Source of the DNA: Anaeromyxobacter sp. RBG_16_69_14
Lineage (GTDB): Bacteria > Myxococcota > Myxococcia > Myxococcales > Anaeromyxobacteraceae
Length of the DNA stretch: 35,668 bases
Assembly: GCA_001768075.1 (NCBI GenBank)
Contig: MEMX01000122.1
Location: 107,537 to 143,204, forward strand
Direction: 5' to 3'
A model generated the notes under the pieces. The model saw nothing but the letters and a program-made list of their open reading frames with translations. It searched no databases and was not told the origin of the DNA. Positions within the stretch are counted from its first letter, which is position 1, and each line of letters opens with the position of its first letter. The translations under genes were made by a program, and so were the position numbers. Below, one piece after another: positions 24,791 through 33,692 of this stretch.

Positions 24791-26014
24791 TCAACCGAGC
24801 CAGTTGAATTGGCTCCACGCCGCCATGAAGAGCGCCTGCAAGGCGATCGCGTTGAAGAGGTAGGCGCGGTCGAACAGCGGATGCCGGCCCAGTTTCGCGA
24901 GCAGCAGGAAGACAGGGAAGGCAACGGCGAGGAACCGCGTGCCGCTCATCAACGTGCCGCTCGTCAACGTCGGGGCGACAAGGAGCAGAAGCAGAATTCC
25001 CACACTCTTGGTACGAAAAGCGAAAAGCCCCCACACGGCCAAGACCACCGAGAGGACGGTCACCGTCCCGTCGATTCGCGTCATGTATCCGTGGAAGCCG
25101 CGCGGGCGAGCGAGCGTCGTCCACGGCCACGAGAGAGATCGCCCCCATCCGGACTGAACGTGGAACACGGCGAGGGTGTCCCCGGTGAGCCGCCAGGAGT
25201 ACACCGCGAAAAGTGCGAGCCCGCAGGGAATGAGCGCGAGCCACGCAGCATCGGCGCGGATGCGGCGCACGTCGAACTCGGCTGCTTCCAGGTACATCCA
25301 GGCGAGAGGCACCAAGAAGAGCACGCCTACCGGGCGCGTCAGCGCGAGGAGGAACCCTGCTGCGCCGGCGAGCGCCCAACGCCGCTGGACACCGAATCGG
25401 AATGTCGCGACACCGAGGAGGAGAAATAGCGACTCGGAGTACGCGCACGACAAGAAGAGCCCGGTCGGAAACGCGAGGAGGTACAGGACGGTGCGTCCGG
25501 CGCTGTCTGCGTCGTCGAGGAGGTCCTGCGCCAGGCGGTACAGCAAGACCAGCGCGCCGACCGCTGCCGCGTTCGAGACCACGAGCGCCGCGATGTAGAT
25601 GGCCCGCGTGGATGGGTGCGCTCCAGTTACTGACGCAACGGCACGCACCAACCCGGGGTAGCCGGGGAAGAAGGCGATCAGAAAACCGCCCTCCGGTGGA
25701 TACCCATCCCGCGCGATCCTCATGTAGTGCGATGTGTCCCAGCGGCTCCACACATCGAGGGCGCGCCACGGGACAGACTCCCACCCGCGCGTGACGGCAT
25801 CGGTGTTGGGGTATCGCATGTCGCGCGGAAAGTACCGCCCGAACCATGACGCCAAGAGCAGCATCACCCGGGACACCACGAACGAGCCGAGCACGTCCCA
25901 CCACATTCTGCCGCCGACGCCCTTGTTCGGCTCCCCGGACCCCATCGCACCGCCGATAGTAGGTCCCGGCGACCGTGATGACCAGCGAAACCCCGGTCCA
26001 GAGCCGGTGCGCAT
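24791..26014 (-). CDS. PIG-V-like integral membrane mannosyl/glycosyltransferase
   Basis: Multi-TM protein; VWSRWDTSHYMRIARDGYPPEGGFLIAFFPGYPGLVRAVA...SCAYSESLFLLLGVATFRFG...SGTRFLAVAFPVFLLLA. Confidence 0.82.
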   Translation of the reverse strand: MRTGSGPGFRWSSRSPGPTIGGAMGSGEPNKGVGGRMWWDVLGSFVVSRVMLLLASWFGRYFPRDMRYPNTDAVTRGWESVPWRALDVWSRWDTSHYMRIARDGYPPEGGFLIAFFPGYPGLVRAVASVTGAHPSTRAIYIAALVVSNAAAVGALVLLYRLAQDLLDDADSAGRTVLYLLAFPTGLFLSCAYSESLFLLLGVATFRFGVQRRWALAGAAGFLLALTRPVGVLFLVPLAWMYLEAAEFDVRRIRADAAWLALIPCGLALFAVYSWRLTGDTLAVFHVQSGWGRSLSWPWTTLARPRGFHGYMTRIDGTVTVLSVVLAVWGLFAFRTKSVGILLLLLVAPTLTSGTLMSGTRFLAVAFPVFLLLAKLGRHPLFDRAYLFNAIALQALFMAAWSQFNWLG

Positions 26015-26096
26015 CGGGTTGTTCGTGCAGCCATTCTGAAGCGCGGGTTCGGAGATTCAAGTGTTGTTGCAGGGCTTGAATCGCGCCTTCCGCAGT

Positions 26097-26132
26097 AAAA
26101 CCCGCCCCCGGGGCGCGGTGCCCGGCGGGGGC
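26097..26132 (-). terminator. Rho-independent terminator downstream of the response regulator
   Basis: Minus strand GCCCCCGCCGGGCACCGCGCCCCGGGGGCGGGTTTTA: GC-rich hairpin followed by T-run, just after the stop at 26141. Confidence 0.7.
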
Positions 26133-26140
26133 ATTCTCCA

Positions 26141-26533
26141 TCAGACGGCGAGCAGCGCGTCGACCTTGTCAGCCAGTTCCCTGAAGTCGAACGGCTTCTG
26201 AAGGAAGTCCGCTCGGCCAGCCGAGGACACCTTCGCGGCGACCTCTTCGATGGGCGACCCCGACACGAAGAGGACGGGAGGGGAGTTGTCACCAAAGAGC
26301 GCCAGAACATTGCGATACACCGCTTCCCCGTCCATGTCGGGCAACCGGTAGTCGAGGACGAGCAGGTCAGGTAGGTCCGTGCGAACGTGCTCCAGAGCGG
26401 CCTGCCCGGACGACAAGCCCTCGACCTCGTGCCCGAGCCGTCGCAGAACGGACACGAGCGCCTTCAGCACGATGTCGTCGTCATCCACGACCAAGACGCG
26501 AGCCAATGCTCTGCCCCTCCTTCCAAGCTGCAT
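26141..26533 (-). CDS. Single-domain response regulator (REC)
   Basis: RVLVVDDDDIVLKALVSVLRRLGHEVEGLSSGQAALEHVRTDLPDLLVLDYRLPDMDGEAVYRNV...VLFVSGSP...FLQKPFDFREL. Confidence 0.93.
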   Translation of the reverse strand: MQLGRRGRALARVLVVDDDDIVLKALVSVLRRLGHEVEGLSSGQAALEHVRTDLPDLLVLDYRLPDMDGEAVYRNVLALFGDNSPPVLFVSGSPIEEVAAKVSSAGRADFLQKPFDFRELADKVDALLAV

Positions 26534-26820
26534 GTGATATTTTCTGAAAGTGAACATACCACGCTTCTGCGAGCGTCTGGCGTCGGGCGATTGTGGGGTG
26601 CGACAGTGTGTCGCTTGCCTCCGGTTCAGCCGGCAGAGCAGGGCATGGGGCGGGCAGGGGGGCTACCGCCCCTCGCTTCGCGTCAGCGGGGCGGACGGCG
26701 GATACCCGACGCGGCCATCATGGTATGGAAAGGGCAGCGCGAGGTTTTGCTGCACGGTCAGTCATGGTAGATTCAGTCACCGTGCGCCGGGAACACTGCC
26801 CCCAACAGAAAGACGTCGCG

Positions 26821-27309
26821 ATGGGTTTTCGTGAACCGCTGGACGAGTTCCGCGATCTCCACGAGAGAGCAAGGAGCGCCACTCTCGGGCCGCCAGACCT
26901 CGCGAAGTACCATGCGCTCCGGGACGAGCTGGCCCAGCTGCTCCTCTCGGCACACCACGTTGCGCTCCTTCCCCGGCAACGGCAGCGGCGCGTGCTGCGC
27001 GTGGCTCGTACGCTTCCGGTGGACATCGAGTTCCGGCACGGCACGGTGCGCGCCATGACGCTCGATCTGTCATCCGGGGGCTTCGGTGCGCTGTTCGAGG
27101 GCACGCCTCTGGTCGGCGAGAAGGCGAAGATCACCCTGTCCCTCCCGGAAGGCCCGCCGCTCCAGGCTACCGCGCGCGTCGTGGCGGTGAAGCAGCAGGT
27201 GGGCATCGCCGGGGGGTCGTTCCAGTTCACTGACCTGGATGAGACGGAAATCGAGCGCCTGGAGGTGTACGTGTTCGACGCGATCCTGGGCCAGGTCGCT
27301 AGTCTGTAG
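26821..27309 (+). CDS. PilZ-domain protein
   Basis: RQRQRRVLRVARTLPVDIEFRHGTVRAMTLDLSSGGFGALFEGTPLVGEKAKITLSLPEG: RxxxR and DxSxxG PilZ-type motifs. Upstream GTG start also possible. Confidence 0.8.
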   Translation: MGFREPLDEFRDLHERARSATLGPPDLAKYHALRDELAQLLLSAHHVALLPRQRQRRVLRVARTLPVDIEFRHGTVRAMTLDLSSGGFGALFEGTPLVGEKAKITLSLPEGPPLQATARVVAVKQQVGIAGGSFQFTDLDETEIERLEVYVFDAILGQVASL

Positions 27310-27374
27310 CCGGGGTGGGTACCGGATGGGGTGCTTCGTCACGTGAATCGTGGCAGTGCGGCGGAGGACCGTGG

Positions 27375-29156
27375 TCACGGCACCCGCTGGACCCGCTCAT
27401 CCGGTGCCCAGGAGACGGGCTGAGGCTGCGCTTTCAGGAAGGCGACGAGCGCGTCCAGGACCAGCGGGCCGACCGTCGCGGGCTTGCCTTCCTTCAGCAC
27501 GGTGAAGCCGTCGCCGCCGGCGGAGAGGAAGTCGTTCATCGCCACGACATAGCTCACGCCTGGCTCGACGCGAGTGCCGTCCGCCTTCCTGACCGAGCCC
27601 GGCACCACCTTCATGCCCGCTGGTGCGCTGGCGCTCCAAGTATAGCCAAACCCGGAGATCTGGAGAATGCTCGGCGCGTCCTGGTTCGCCCACTGCTGCT
27701 CGAGGAGCCGATAGAGCTGCTGCCCGGTCAGCGTCGACGACACCACTCGGTTCGAGAATGGCTGCGCGGCGAAGCAGTCGCCCCAGGTGACGGTGCAGGC
27801 AGGAGAGCCGCACGAGGGGGGGAGGTCGGCGCGCACCCCCCCGGCGTTGGTGATGGCGAAGTCGGCGCCACCCGCCGCGGCGCGCTGGGCGTCCGCCACC
27901 AGCTCACCCAGTGGCGACTCGCCCGCCGCGCTGGGGGTCCTCGAGATGACGCCCGCCACCCTGGCGACGATCCTGCCGGCGACCGGGGCGATCTTCGCCG
28001 CCGCGGCTGCGGTCAGCCGAGCCGCGGCGGGATCGGGCGTAAGCGCCACGTCGGCGAAGGTGGTCACGATGCGGGCTGTCTTTCCCACGACGTCGCCGCT
28101 CGTCCGGTCCACGACGAGGTCGATGTGGGCGAACGCGGTCCCCGCCGAGTTGGCCTGGACCACGAGGACCTCTCGGCCCCCCGCGTTCGGGAGCAGGGCG
28201 TTCGCGAATGCGTGCGTATGCGCCGTCACGAGCACGTCGACGTCGGTGTCGAGCCGCGCCACGAGCTTATTCACGTCGGCGGACAAGCCGGTCGCCGCCG
28301 GATCGGTCGGACCGACGTACGGCGCCTGCCCGCTTCCGCCGTCGTGGACGACGGCGACGATGGCGTGGATCCCCTTGGCCTGAAGCTCGGGCACCTGTGC
28401 GTTGATCGAGGTGGCCTCGTCGTCGAACGCGATCCCGGCCACGCCGGAAGGTGACACGAGGTGCGGCGTGTCCCGCTGCCCTGCTCCCACGAACGCCACC
28501 CGCACGCTGTCGATGACCTTCACGACGTAGGGCCTGAAGAGCGTCTCGCCGCTCGCCTTCCTCACGTTCGAGGCGACGACCGGGAAGCGCGCTCCACGCC
28601 AGGGGTCGTCGAGAAACGGCCCGCTCCTGTGATTGCCTCCGCCGAGGAGCCGCATGAGCTCGGCGACGCCTCTGTCGAACTCGTGGTTCCCGGGGACCCC
28701 GACCAGGTTGCAACCCGGATCGAAGAGCGCGTCGAAGCGGTCCGCCCCCTGCGACTGCCCTTCGGGGGGAGGCAAGGTCCCGCAGCTCGCGTTGGCGAAG
28801 GAGTTGAAAAAGGCGATCGTCGGCTCGTCCTGCAGGAGCGCCGAGCTGGCCGGAGATGCGCTGACGAGGTCTCCGGCCTCGACGAGGACGGTACGGCTCT
28901 CCTTCCCGGCCATCGCCGATCTCAGGTATGCCGCGAGCACGGGAGCGCTTCCTGCGGGCCGGCCGTCCACGAGCTTGCCGGCCGGGAGCTGGCCGTGGAA
29001 GTCGTTGACGGCGAGGATCTTGACCGCGCGCGTGCTGTCGCCGGCGAGCGGCGCGGTGGGGCGATGAGCGCACCCGGCGATCGCGATCGCGATCGCGCAG
29101 CCGAGCCCGACGGCACCGCGCCCGCCCGATCGCCTCGACCCTGAATCGACTCGCAT
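27375..29156 (-). CDS. 5'-nucleotidase / 2',3'-cyclic phosphodiesterase family (UshA/CpdB-like)
   Basis: KILAVNDFHGQLPAGK...VEAGDLVSASPASSALLQDEPTIAFFNSF...GNHEFDRGVAELMRLLGGG...VTAHTHAFAN...GGVRADLPPSC...WGDCFAAQPFSNRVVSSTLTGQQLYRLLEQQ. Confidence 0.92.
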   Translation of the reverse strand: MRVDSGSRRSGGRGAVGLGCAIAIAIAGCAHRPTAPLAGDSTRAVKILAVNDFHGQLPAGKLVDGRPAGSAPVLAAYLRSAMAGKESRTVLVEAGDLVSASPASSALLQDEPTIAFFNSFANASCGTLPPPEGQSQGADRFDALFDPGCNLVGVPGNHEFDRGVAELMRLLGGGNHRSGPFLDDPWRGARFPVVASNVRKASGETLFRPYVVKVIDSVRVAFVGAGQRDTPHLVSPSGVAGIAFDDEATSINAQVPELQAKGIHAIVAVVHDGGSGQAPYVGPTDPAATGLSADVNKLVARLDTDVDVLVTAHTHAFANALLPNAGGREVLVVQANSAGTAFAHIDLVVDRTSGDVVGKTARIVTTFADVALTPDPAAARLTAAAAAKIAPVAGRIVARVAGVISRTPSAAGESPLGELVADAQRAAAGGADFAITNAGGVRADLPPSCGSPACTVTWGDCFAAQPFSNRVVSSTLTGQQLYRLLEQQWANQDAPSILQISGFGYTWSASAPAGMKVVPGSVRKADGTRVEPGVSYVVAMNDFLSAGGDGFTVLKEGKPATVGPLVLDALVAFLKAQPQPVSWAPDERVQRVP

Positions 29157-29446
29157 GACTTCCTCACCCGTTCGTGACTCGCGGATGCGTATCGCAGATT
29201 TCACCGCACTGCCACTGCCTGCTGCCCTCGCCGACATGTCGCCGGCTCCGTCCGTCGCGCAGAGGCGGTAGCCGTAGCTCAGCGGATCGCCGAAGTCGAT
29301 CCGGTTGCGCGTGCGGCACGTATTTCAGAGGGAGCGTCGCCCGCATGAGCCCAAGGCTGCCTTCTCCCCTGTCGGGGTCCGATCCCGCGAATCTCCCGGA
29401 GGGGGCTTTGATCACGCTCCGTCAAGGCTGGTACAATGCCTGCCGC

Positions 29447-30022
29447 GTGAGAGTCTCCGAAAGCAGCGCGGACGCGACGCTGTTGGCCGGGGTGGCGTCG
29501 GGAGATCGGGAGGCACTCTCATGCCTTTACGATCGGTACGGGGGGCAGCTGCTCGCGATCGGCCGCCGGATCCTCGGCGACCGCCGCGAGGCCGAGGATC
29601 TCCTGCAGGATGTCTTCCTGGAAGTCTGGCGCCAGGCGAAGAGCTACGATGCGGCGCGCGGCTCGGTGCGCGCATGGCTCTTCATGCGCATGCGCAGCCG
29701 CGCGCTGGATCTCTTGAGAGCGGTGAGGTCCAGGCGCCTGGTGCCCCTGGAGGAGCAGCCGCAGCCCGAGCTCGCGCAGCCCGGGACGGCAGCGGAGCTG
29801 CCCCTCGCGCTCGATCGCGAGCCCATCCGCAGAGCGATGGCGCAGCTGTCGCCCGAGCAGCTCCAGGTCCTCGAGCTGGGCTACTTCGAAGGGCTCTCTT
29901 CTTCCGAGATCGCCGCGCGGATGGCGGTGCCGATCGGTACGGTCAAGTCGCGGGTGGCCGCTGCGCTGGCCAAGCTGCGCGCCTCGCTCCCGGCCGAGTT
30001 GAGTGTGAGCGGTGTCGCATGA
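29447..30022 (+). CDS. ECF-type RNA polymerase sigma factor
   Basis: DREALSCLYDRYGGQLLAIGRRILGDRREAEDLLQDVFLEVWRQAKSYDAARGSVRAWLFMRMRSRALDLLR...LSPEQLQVLELGYFEGLSSSEIAARMAVPIGTVKSRVAAALAKLR. Confidence 0.93.
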   Translation: MRVSESSADATLLAGVASGDREALSCLYDRYGGQLLAIGRRILGDRREAEDLLQDVFLEVWRQAKSYDAARGSVRAWLFMRMRSRALDLLRAVRSRRLVPLEEQPQPELAQPGTAAELPLALDREPIRRAMAQLSPEQLQVLELGYFEGLSSSEIAARMAVPIGTVKSRVAAALAKLRASLPAELSVSGVA

Positions 30023-30666
30023 TGCACGCCGACGGACAGCTGCCGGAGCTCGCGCTCGGGACCCTGGCGGGAGCCGAGCGGTCGCTCGTCGAGGAGCACC
30101 TCCGCAGCTGCGCACGTTGTCGCGCCGAGCTCGACGCGATCCGCGAGGCCGTCGTGGCGATCGGGTTCGGGCTCACCCCGGTGGCGCCACCACCGCCGCT
30201 CAAGGCCAGGCTGCTACGCGCGGCCCAGGCGCCCGGCCGGTATGCGTTCGTCGATCTGGTGACGCGGGTCTTCGAGCTGACCCGCGAGCGTGCCGAGCAA
30301 CTCCTCGACTCGGTGGTCGATCCCAAGGCCTGGGTGCCGGGCCCGCTCGCCGGCGTCGAGCTGCTCCACTTCGACGCTGGGCCGGGGCTGGCCGGCGCCG
30401 ACGCGGGCCTCGTCCGATTTGCGCCAGGGACTCCATTTCCCAGGCACACGCACCTCGGCCGCGAAGTCATGATCGTCCTCGAGGGCAGCTACACGGAGGG
30501 GGACGACATCCGCTACGGAGCTGGCTCGCGGGTCGAAAACCCGGCCGGCTCCTCGCACGCCTTCGTCTGCGACGCGCGGGAGGGTTGCCTGGCCGGCGTC
30601 GTCCTCTTCGAGGGCATCGACATCGAAGGCTACGGTTCCATCAGCGTCAAGAAGCCCGGCACCTGA
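30019..30666 (+). CDS. ChrR-like anti-sigma factor (zinc-binding N-terminus plus cupin)
   Basis: ATGA overlap with sigma; LVEEHLRSCARCRAEL (HxxxCxxC) and FPRHTHLGREVMIVLEGSYTEGDD...NPAGSSHAFVC cupin. Confidence 0.88.
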   Translation: MMHADGQLPELALGTLAGAERSLVEEHLRSCARCRAELDAIREAVVAIGFGLTPVAPPPPLKARLLRAAQAPGRYAFVDLVTRVFELTRERAEQLLDSVVDPKAWVPGPLAGVELLHFDAGPGLAGADAGLVRFAPGTPFPRHTHLGREVMIVLEGSYTEGDDIRYGAGSRVENPAGSSHAFVCDAREGCLAGVVLFEGIDIEGYGSISVKKPGT

Positions 30667-30678
30667 GCGCATCAAGGC

Positions 30679-31626
30679 ATGGGGAACGGCGAGCCCCGGG
30701 TGCACGTATGGCGGCGAAGAGGCCAGCCGCATAACTCGAAGGGCGTGATCCGTTTTGGACCCGCGGGGTGGGACTACCCTGACTGGAGCGGGGCCGTCTA
30801 CCCGAAGCCGGCCCCGCGCGGCTTCGATCCGCTCGCGTACCTCTCGCGCTGGTTCGACGCCGTGGAGGTGAACTCGACCTTCTACCGCCCGCAGCGTCCC
30901 GAGGTGGCGCGCGCCTGGTGCGAGCGGGTGGCGGCGCGCCGCTCGTTCCGATTCACCGCCAAGCTGTGGAAGCGGCTCACGCACGAGCGCGAGGTGTACG
31001 GCGCGGAGGAGGTCGGGGCGGCGCGGGCGGCGCTCGACGCCATCGCCGAGCAGGGGCGGCTGGGTGCGGTGCTGGTCCAGTTCCCCTGGTCGTTCCGGCG
31101 TGACGCGGCCGCTCTGGAATGGCTGCGAGACCTCTTCCGAGCACTCTCCGGTCTGCCGCTCGTGCTCGAGGTCCGCCACGCCTCGTGGAACGTGCCCGAG
31201 ACCTATGCCGAGCTGGCGGAGCAGGGCGTCGGGTTCGTGAACGTGGACCAGCCGCTGTTCAGGAGATCGATGGGGCCGAGCGCAGTCGCCACCGCGGGCG
31301 TCGGCTACGTGCGTGTGCACGGCCGCAACTACAAGGACTGGTTCCGCGAGAATGCCGGTCGTGACGCGCGGTACGACTACCTCTACACGGCCGACGAGCT
31401 GGCGCCCTGGGCCGAGCGCACGAAGGCCATCGCCGAGCAGGCGCGAGTGGAGGACGTCTACGTCGTCACGAACAACCACTTCCAGGGCAAGGCGGTCGCG
31501 AACGCGGCCATGCTCCAGGCCATGGTGGACGCCCGTCGGGTGGCGGTGCCGCCCGACCTCTTCGCGCGCTACCACGCGGCGCTCGCGCGCTTCGTGAAGG
31601 AAGAAGGCCAGCAGCGGTTGCTCTGA
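30679..31626 (+). CDS. DUF72 (YecE-like) protein
   Basis: IRFGPAGWDYPDWSGAVYPKPAPRGFDPLAYLSRWFDAVEVNSTFYRPQRPEVARAWCERVAARRSFRFTAKLWKRLTHER...YVVTNNHFQGKAVANA. Confidence 0.92.
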   Translation: MGNGEPRVHVWRRRGQPHNSKGVIRFGPAGWDYPDWSGAVYPKPAPRGFDPLAYLSRWFDAVEVNSTFYRPQRPEVARAWCERVAARRSFRFTAKLWKRLTHEREVYGAEEVGAARAALDAIAEQGRLGAVLVQFPWSFRRDAAALEWLRDLFRALSGLPLVLEVRHASWNVPETYAELAEQGVGFVNVDQPLFRRSMGPSAVATAGVGYVRVHGRNYKDWFRENAGRDARYDYLYTADELAPWAERTKAIAEQARVEDVYVVTNNHFQGKAVANAAMLQAMVDARRVAVPPDLFARYHAALARFVKEEGQQRLL

Positions 31627-31785
31627 ACTCGTGTTTCCCCCTTTTTCAGGAGCTGCGGTGGGGGGTCTGGGGAGAGCCACCAGCTGAGGTCGAGCTGCGC
31701 GACAGCGCAGTTCGACCGGAAATCGCTCTGACTCGCCCAGGACTGCGTTTGCGAGCACAAGAAACGGCGAAAGGCGAGTCTGACG
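31627..31785 (+). repeat. Dispersed structured intergenic repeat, copy 2
   Basis: Begins at the DUF72 stop; inverted relative to copy 1; hairpin ggtcgagctgcgc-gaca-gcgcagttcgacc at 31688-31717. Confidence 0.85.
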
Positions 31786-31863
31786 CGGTTGTCGCCCTCT
31801 TGCGTGCTCACCCGCCGCTTCGGAGCGCTGGGGATCGCCGTGAGCAAGCTGTAGAATGCGAAG

Positions 31864-32340
31864 ATGCTCCGTATCCGCAAGGCAGAGGCAGGCGACGTGT
31901 CGCAGATCCTGGCGCTCGTCCGCGAGCTGGCCGAGTACGAGAAGGCATCCCACGAGGTGAAGGCGACCGAGGCCGATCTCCTGCGCGACGGGTTCGCCGG
32001 GACGCCGCGGTTCTTCGTCGAGCTGGCCGAGTGGGAGAGCGCGCCCGCTGGCTTCGCGCTCTGGTTCTACAATTACTCCACCTGGGAGGGTCGGCCCGGC
32101 CTCTATCTCGAGGACCTCTACGTGCGACCCGCGTTGCGCGGCCGGGGCATCGGGAAGGCGCTCCTCGTTCACCTGGCGCGTCGCGCCGCGGCGGAGGGGT
32201 GCGGTCGCTTCCAGTGGCAGGTGCTCGACTGGAACACGCCCTCCATCGATTTCTACGAAGCGCTCGGCGCGAAGGCGCTGAGGGAGTGGATCACGATGCG
32301 CGTCTCGGGTGCGGACATCGTGCGGCTGGCGGAGCTCTGA
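31864..32340 (+). CDS. GNAT family N-acetyltransferase
   Basis: MLRIRKAEAGDVSQILALVRELAEYEKASHEV...LYLEDLYVRPALRGRGIGKALLVHLARRAAAEGCGRFQWQVLDWNTPSIDFYEALGA. Confidence 0.93.
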   Translation: MLRIRKAEAGDVSQILALVRELAEYEKASHEVKATEADLLRDGFAGTPRFFVELAEWESAPAGFALWFYNYSTWEGRPGLYLEDLYVRPALRGRGIGKALLVHLARRAAAEGCGRFQWQVLDWNTPSIDFYEALGAKALREWITMRVSGADIVRLAEL

Positions 32341-32383
32341 TTCTGACCCGGGGCCGTGCTCGTCCTCCGCGTCGGGCGCTCGT

Positions 32384-32989
32384 TCAGCGAGGTCCGCGCG
32401 GCTGGAGCGCGAGCCCGAGCGCGAGGCCGCCGACGAAACCTCCGGCGTGCGCCGCGTTGTCGATGAAGGGGACCATCAGGCCGAGCGCCAGGTTGAGGCC
32501 TGCGACGGTGAGGATCTCCTGGATCATCGCGCGACGAGCCGCGCGAGGGATGCGTGCGCGCTCGCGTACCGCGAAGCCGAGCAGTACTCCCAGGAGCGCG
32601 AAGAGCCCCGCGGAAGCCCCGAGCGACGGCTGCTCGACGTACAGCGTACTGGCGGCGAATCCGGCCGCGCCGCCGAGCAGGAAGATGAGCAGGAACTGCA
32701 CGCGTCCGTACAGCCGTTCCACGGTCGGGCCGATGGTGAAGAGAGCGAACCCGTTCACGGCGATGTGGACGAGGCTCCCGTGCAGGAAGCTGGCGGTGAA
32801 GAGCCGCCACACCTCGCCAGCGCGGACGCGAGCGCTCACCTTGGCGAAGCGCTCGACGAGATCAGGGTCGAGCGTGGACGCCACGAACGCGGTGACGAGG
32901 GCGACGAGGAGCCCACTCGTGGCAGGCGCACCGCGCAGACGGGCGAGGCGGCCTTCCCGCGGCAGATCGTCAGGGGTGGTGACGCTCAC
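32384..32989 (-). CDS. Rhomboid family intramembrane serine protease
   Basis: VWRLFTASFLHGSLVHIAVNGFALFTIGPTVERLYG...PSLGASAGLFALLGVLLGF...NAAHAGGFVGGLALGL: HxxxN, GASAG, and AHAGG motifs; GTG start. Confidence 0.92.
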   Translation of the reverse strand: MSVTTPDDLPREGRLARLRGAPATSGLLVALVTAFVASTLDPDLVERFAKVSARVRAGEVWRLFTASFLHGSLVHIAVNGFALFTIGPTVERLYGRVQFLLIFLLGGAAGFAASTLYVEQPSLGASAGLFALLGVLLGFAVRERARIPRAARRAMIQEILTVAGLNLALGLMVPFIDNAAHAGGFVGGLALGLALQPRGPR

Positions 32990-32992
32990 GTC

Positions 32993-33032
32993 AGGACGAT
33001 AGCGGCATCCGACTCGCCTTTCGCCGTCTTTC
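32993..33032 (-). repeat. Partial copy 3 of the dispersed intergenic repeat
   Basis: Minus strand gaaagacggcgaaaggcgagtcggatgccgctatcgtcct versus copy 2 gaaacggcgaaaggcgagtctgacgcggttgtcgccct. Confidence 0.65.
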
Positions 33033-33174
33033 GCGGCTCACCGAGCGCTCGATATGGGGTTCGCAAGGGCTTGCCTGGCAGGGAGTGCCTGCACCCGGGT
33101 CGCTCTGGACCCATCGTCAGACCAGTGATTCCGTTGACCTCAGCCCTGGCACGCCGACTGCTGCCCATGGCGAC

Positions 33175-33666
33175 ATGCCTCGCGCATCCATCCTCGTCGT
33201 GGACGACGACGACAACACCCGGCACGGTCTCGGTCTTGCGCTCCGGAGCTCCGGTTACCGCGTCAGCTTCGCTGCCAGCGCAGAGTCGGCTCTCGAGCTG
33301 CTCCGCATAGAGACGGTGGACGTCGTCATCTCCGACCACCTCATGTCGGGGATGTCGGGGCTCGAGTTCCTGAAGCTCGTTCGCGATCGTCATCCAGACA
33401 CGGTACGGATCATGCTCACCGGGCACGCCGACATGGAAATGGCCATCAAGGCCATCAACCACGGCGAGATCTACCGGTTCCTCACCAAACCCTGCGATCG
33501 CGTGGAACTGCAGGTCACGCTTCACCTCGCTTGCGAGCGGCTCGAACTCGAGCGAGAGAACCGCCGATTGCTGGCCCTCATCCGGACGACTCCCGAGATC
33601 GCGGCGCGCGTCGAGAAGCTGGAGAATGAGCGCTCGCAGCTGAAGCTCACCACCGGCGGTTCCTGA
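33175..33666 (+). CDS. Response regulator (REC) protein
   Basis: MPRASILVVDDDDNTRHGLGLALRSSGYRVSFAASAESALELLRIETVDVVISDHLMSGMSGLEFLKLVRDRHPDTVRIMLTGHADMEMAIKAINHGEIYRFLTKPCD. Confidence 0.93.
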   Translation: MPRASILVVDDDDNTRHGLGLALRSSGYRVSFAASAESALELLRIETVDVVISDHLMSGMSGLEFLKLVRDRHPDTVRIMLTGHADMEMAIKAINHGEIYRFLTKPCDRVELQVTLHLACERLELERENRRLLALIRTTPEIAARVEKLENERSQLKLTTGGS

Positions 33667-33692
33667 CCTCGAGCGCGCCCGGGCGGATTCGG

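Noticed and set aside
29274-29345. tRNA-like string gccgtagctcagcggatcgccgaagtcgatcc
   Set aside because: Resembles a D-arm but lacks a paired acceptor stem and a GTTCGANNC T-arm; no cloverleaf could be drawn.
30214-32172. 652-aa minus-strand ORF opposite DUF72/GNAT
   Set aside because: Antisense shadow crossing several real genes and the intergenic repeat.
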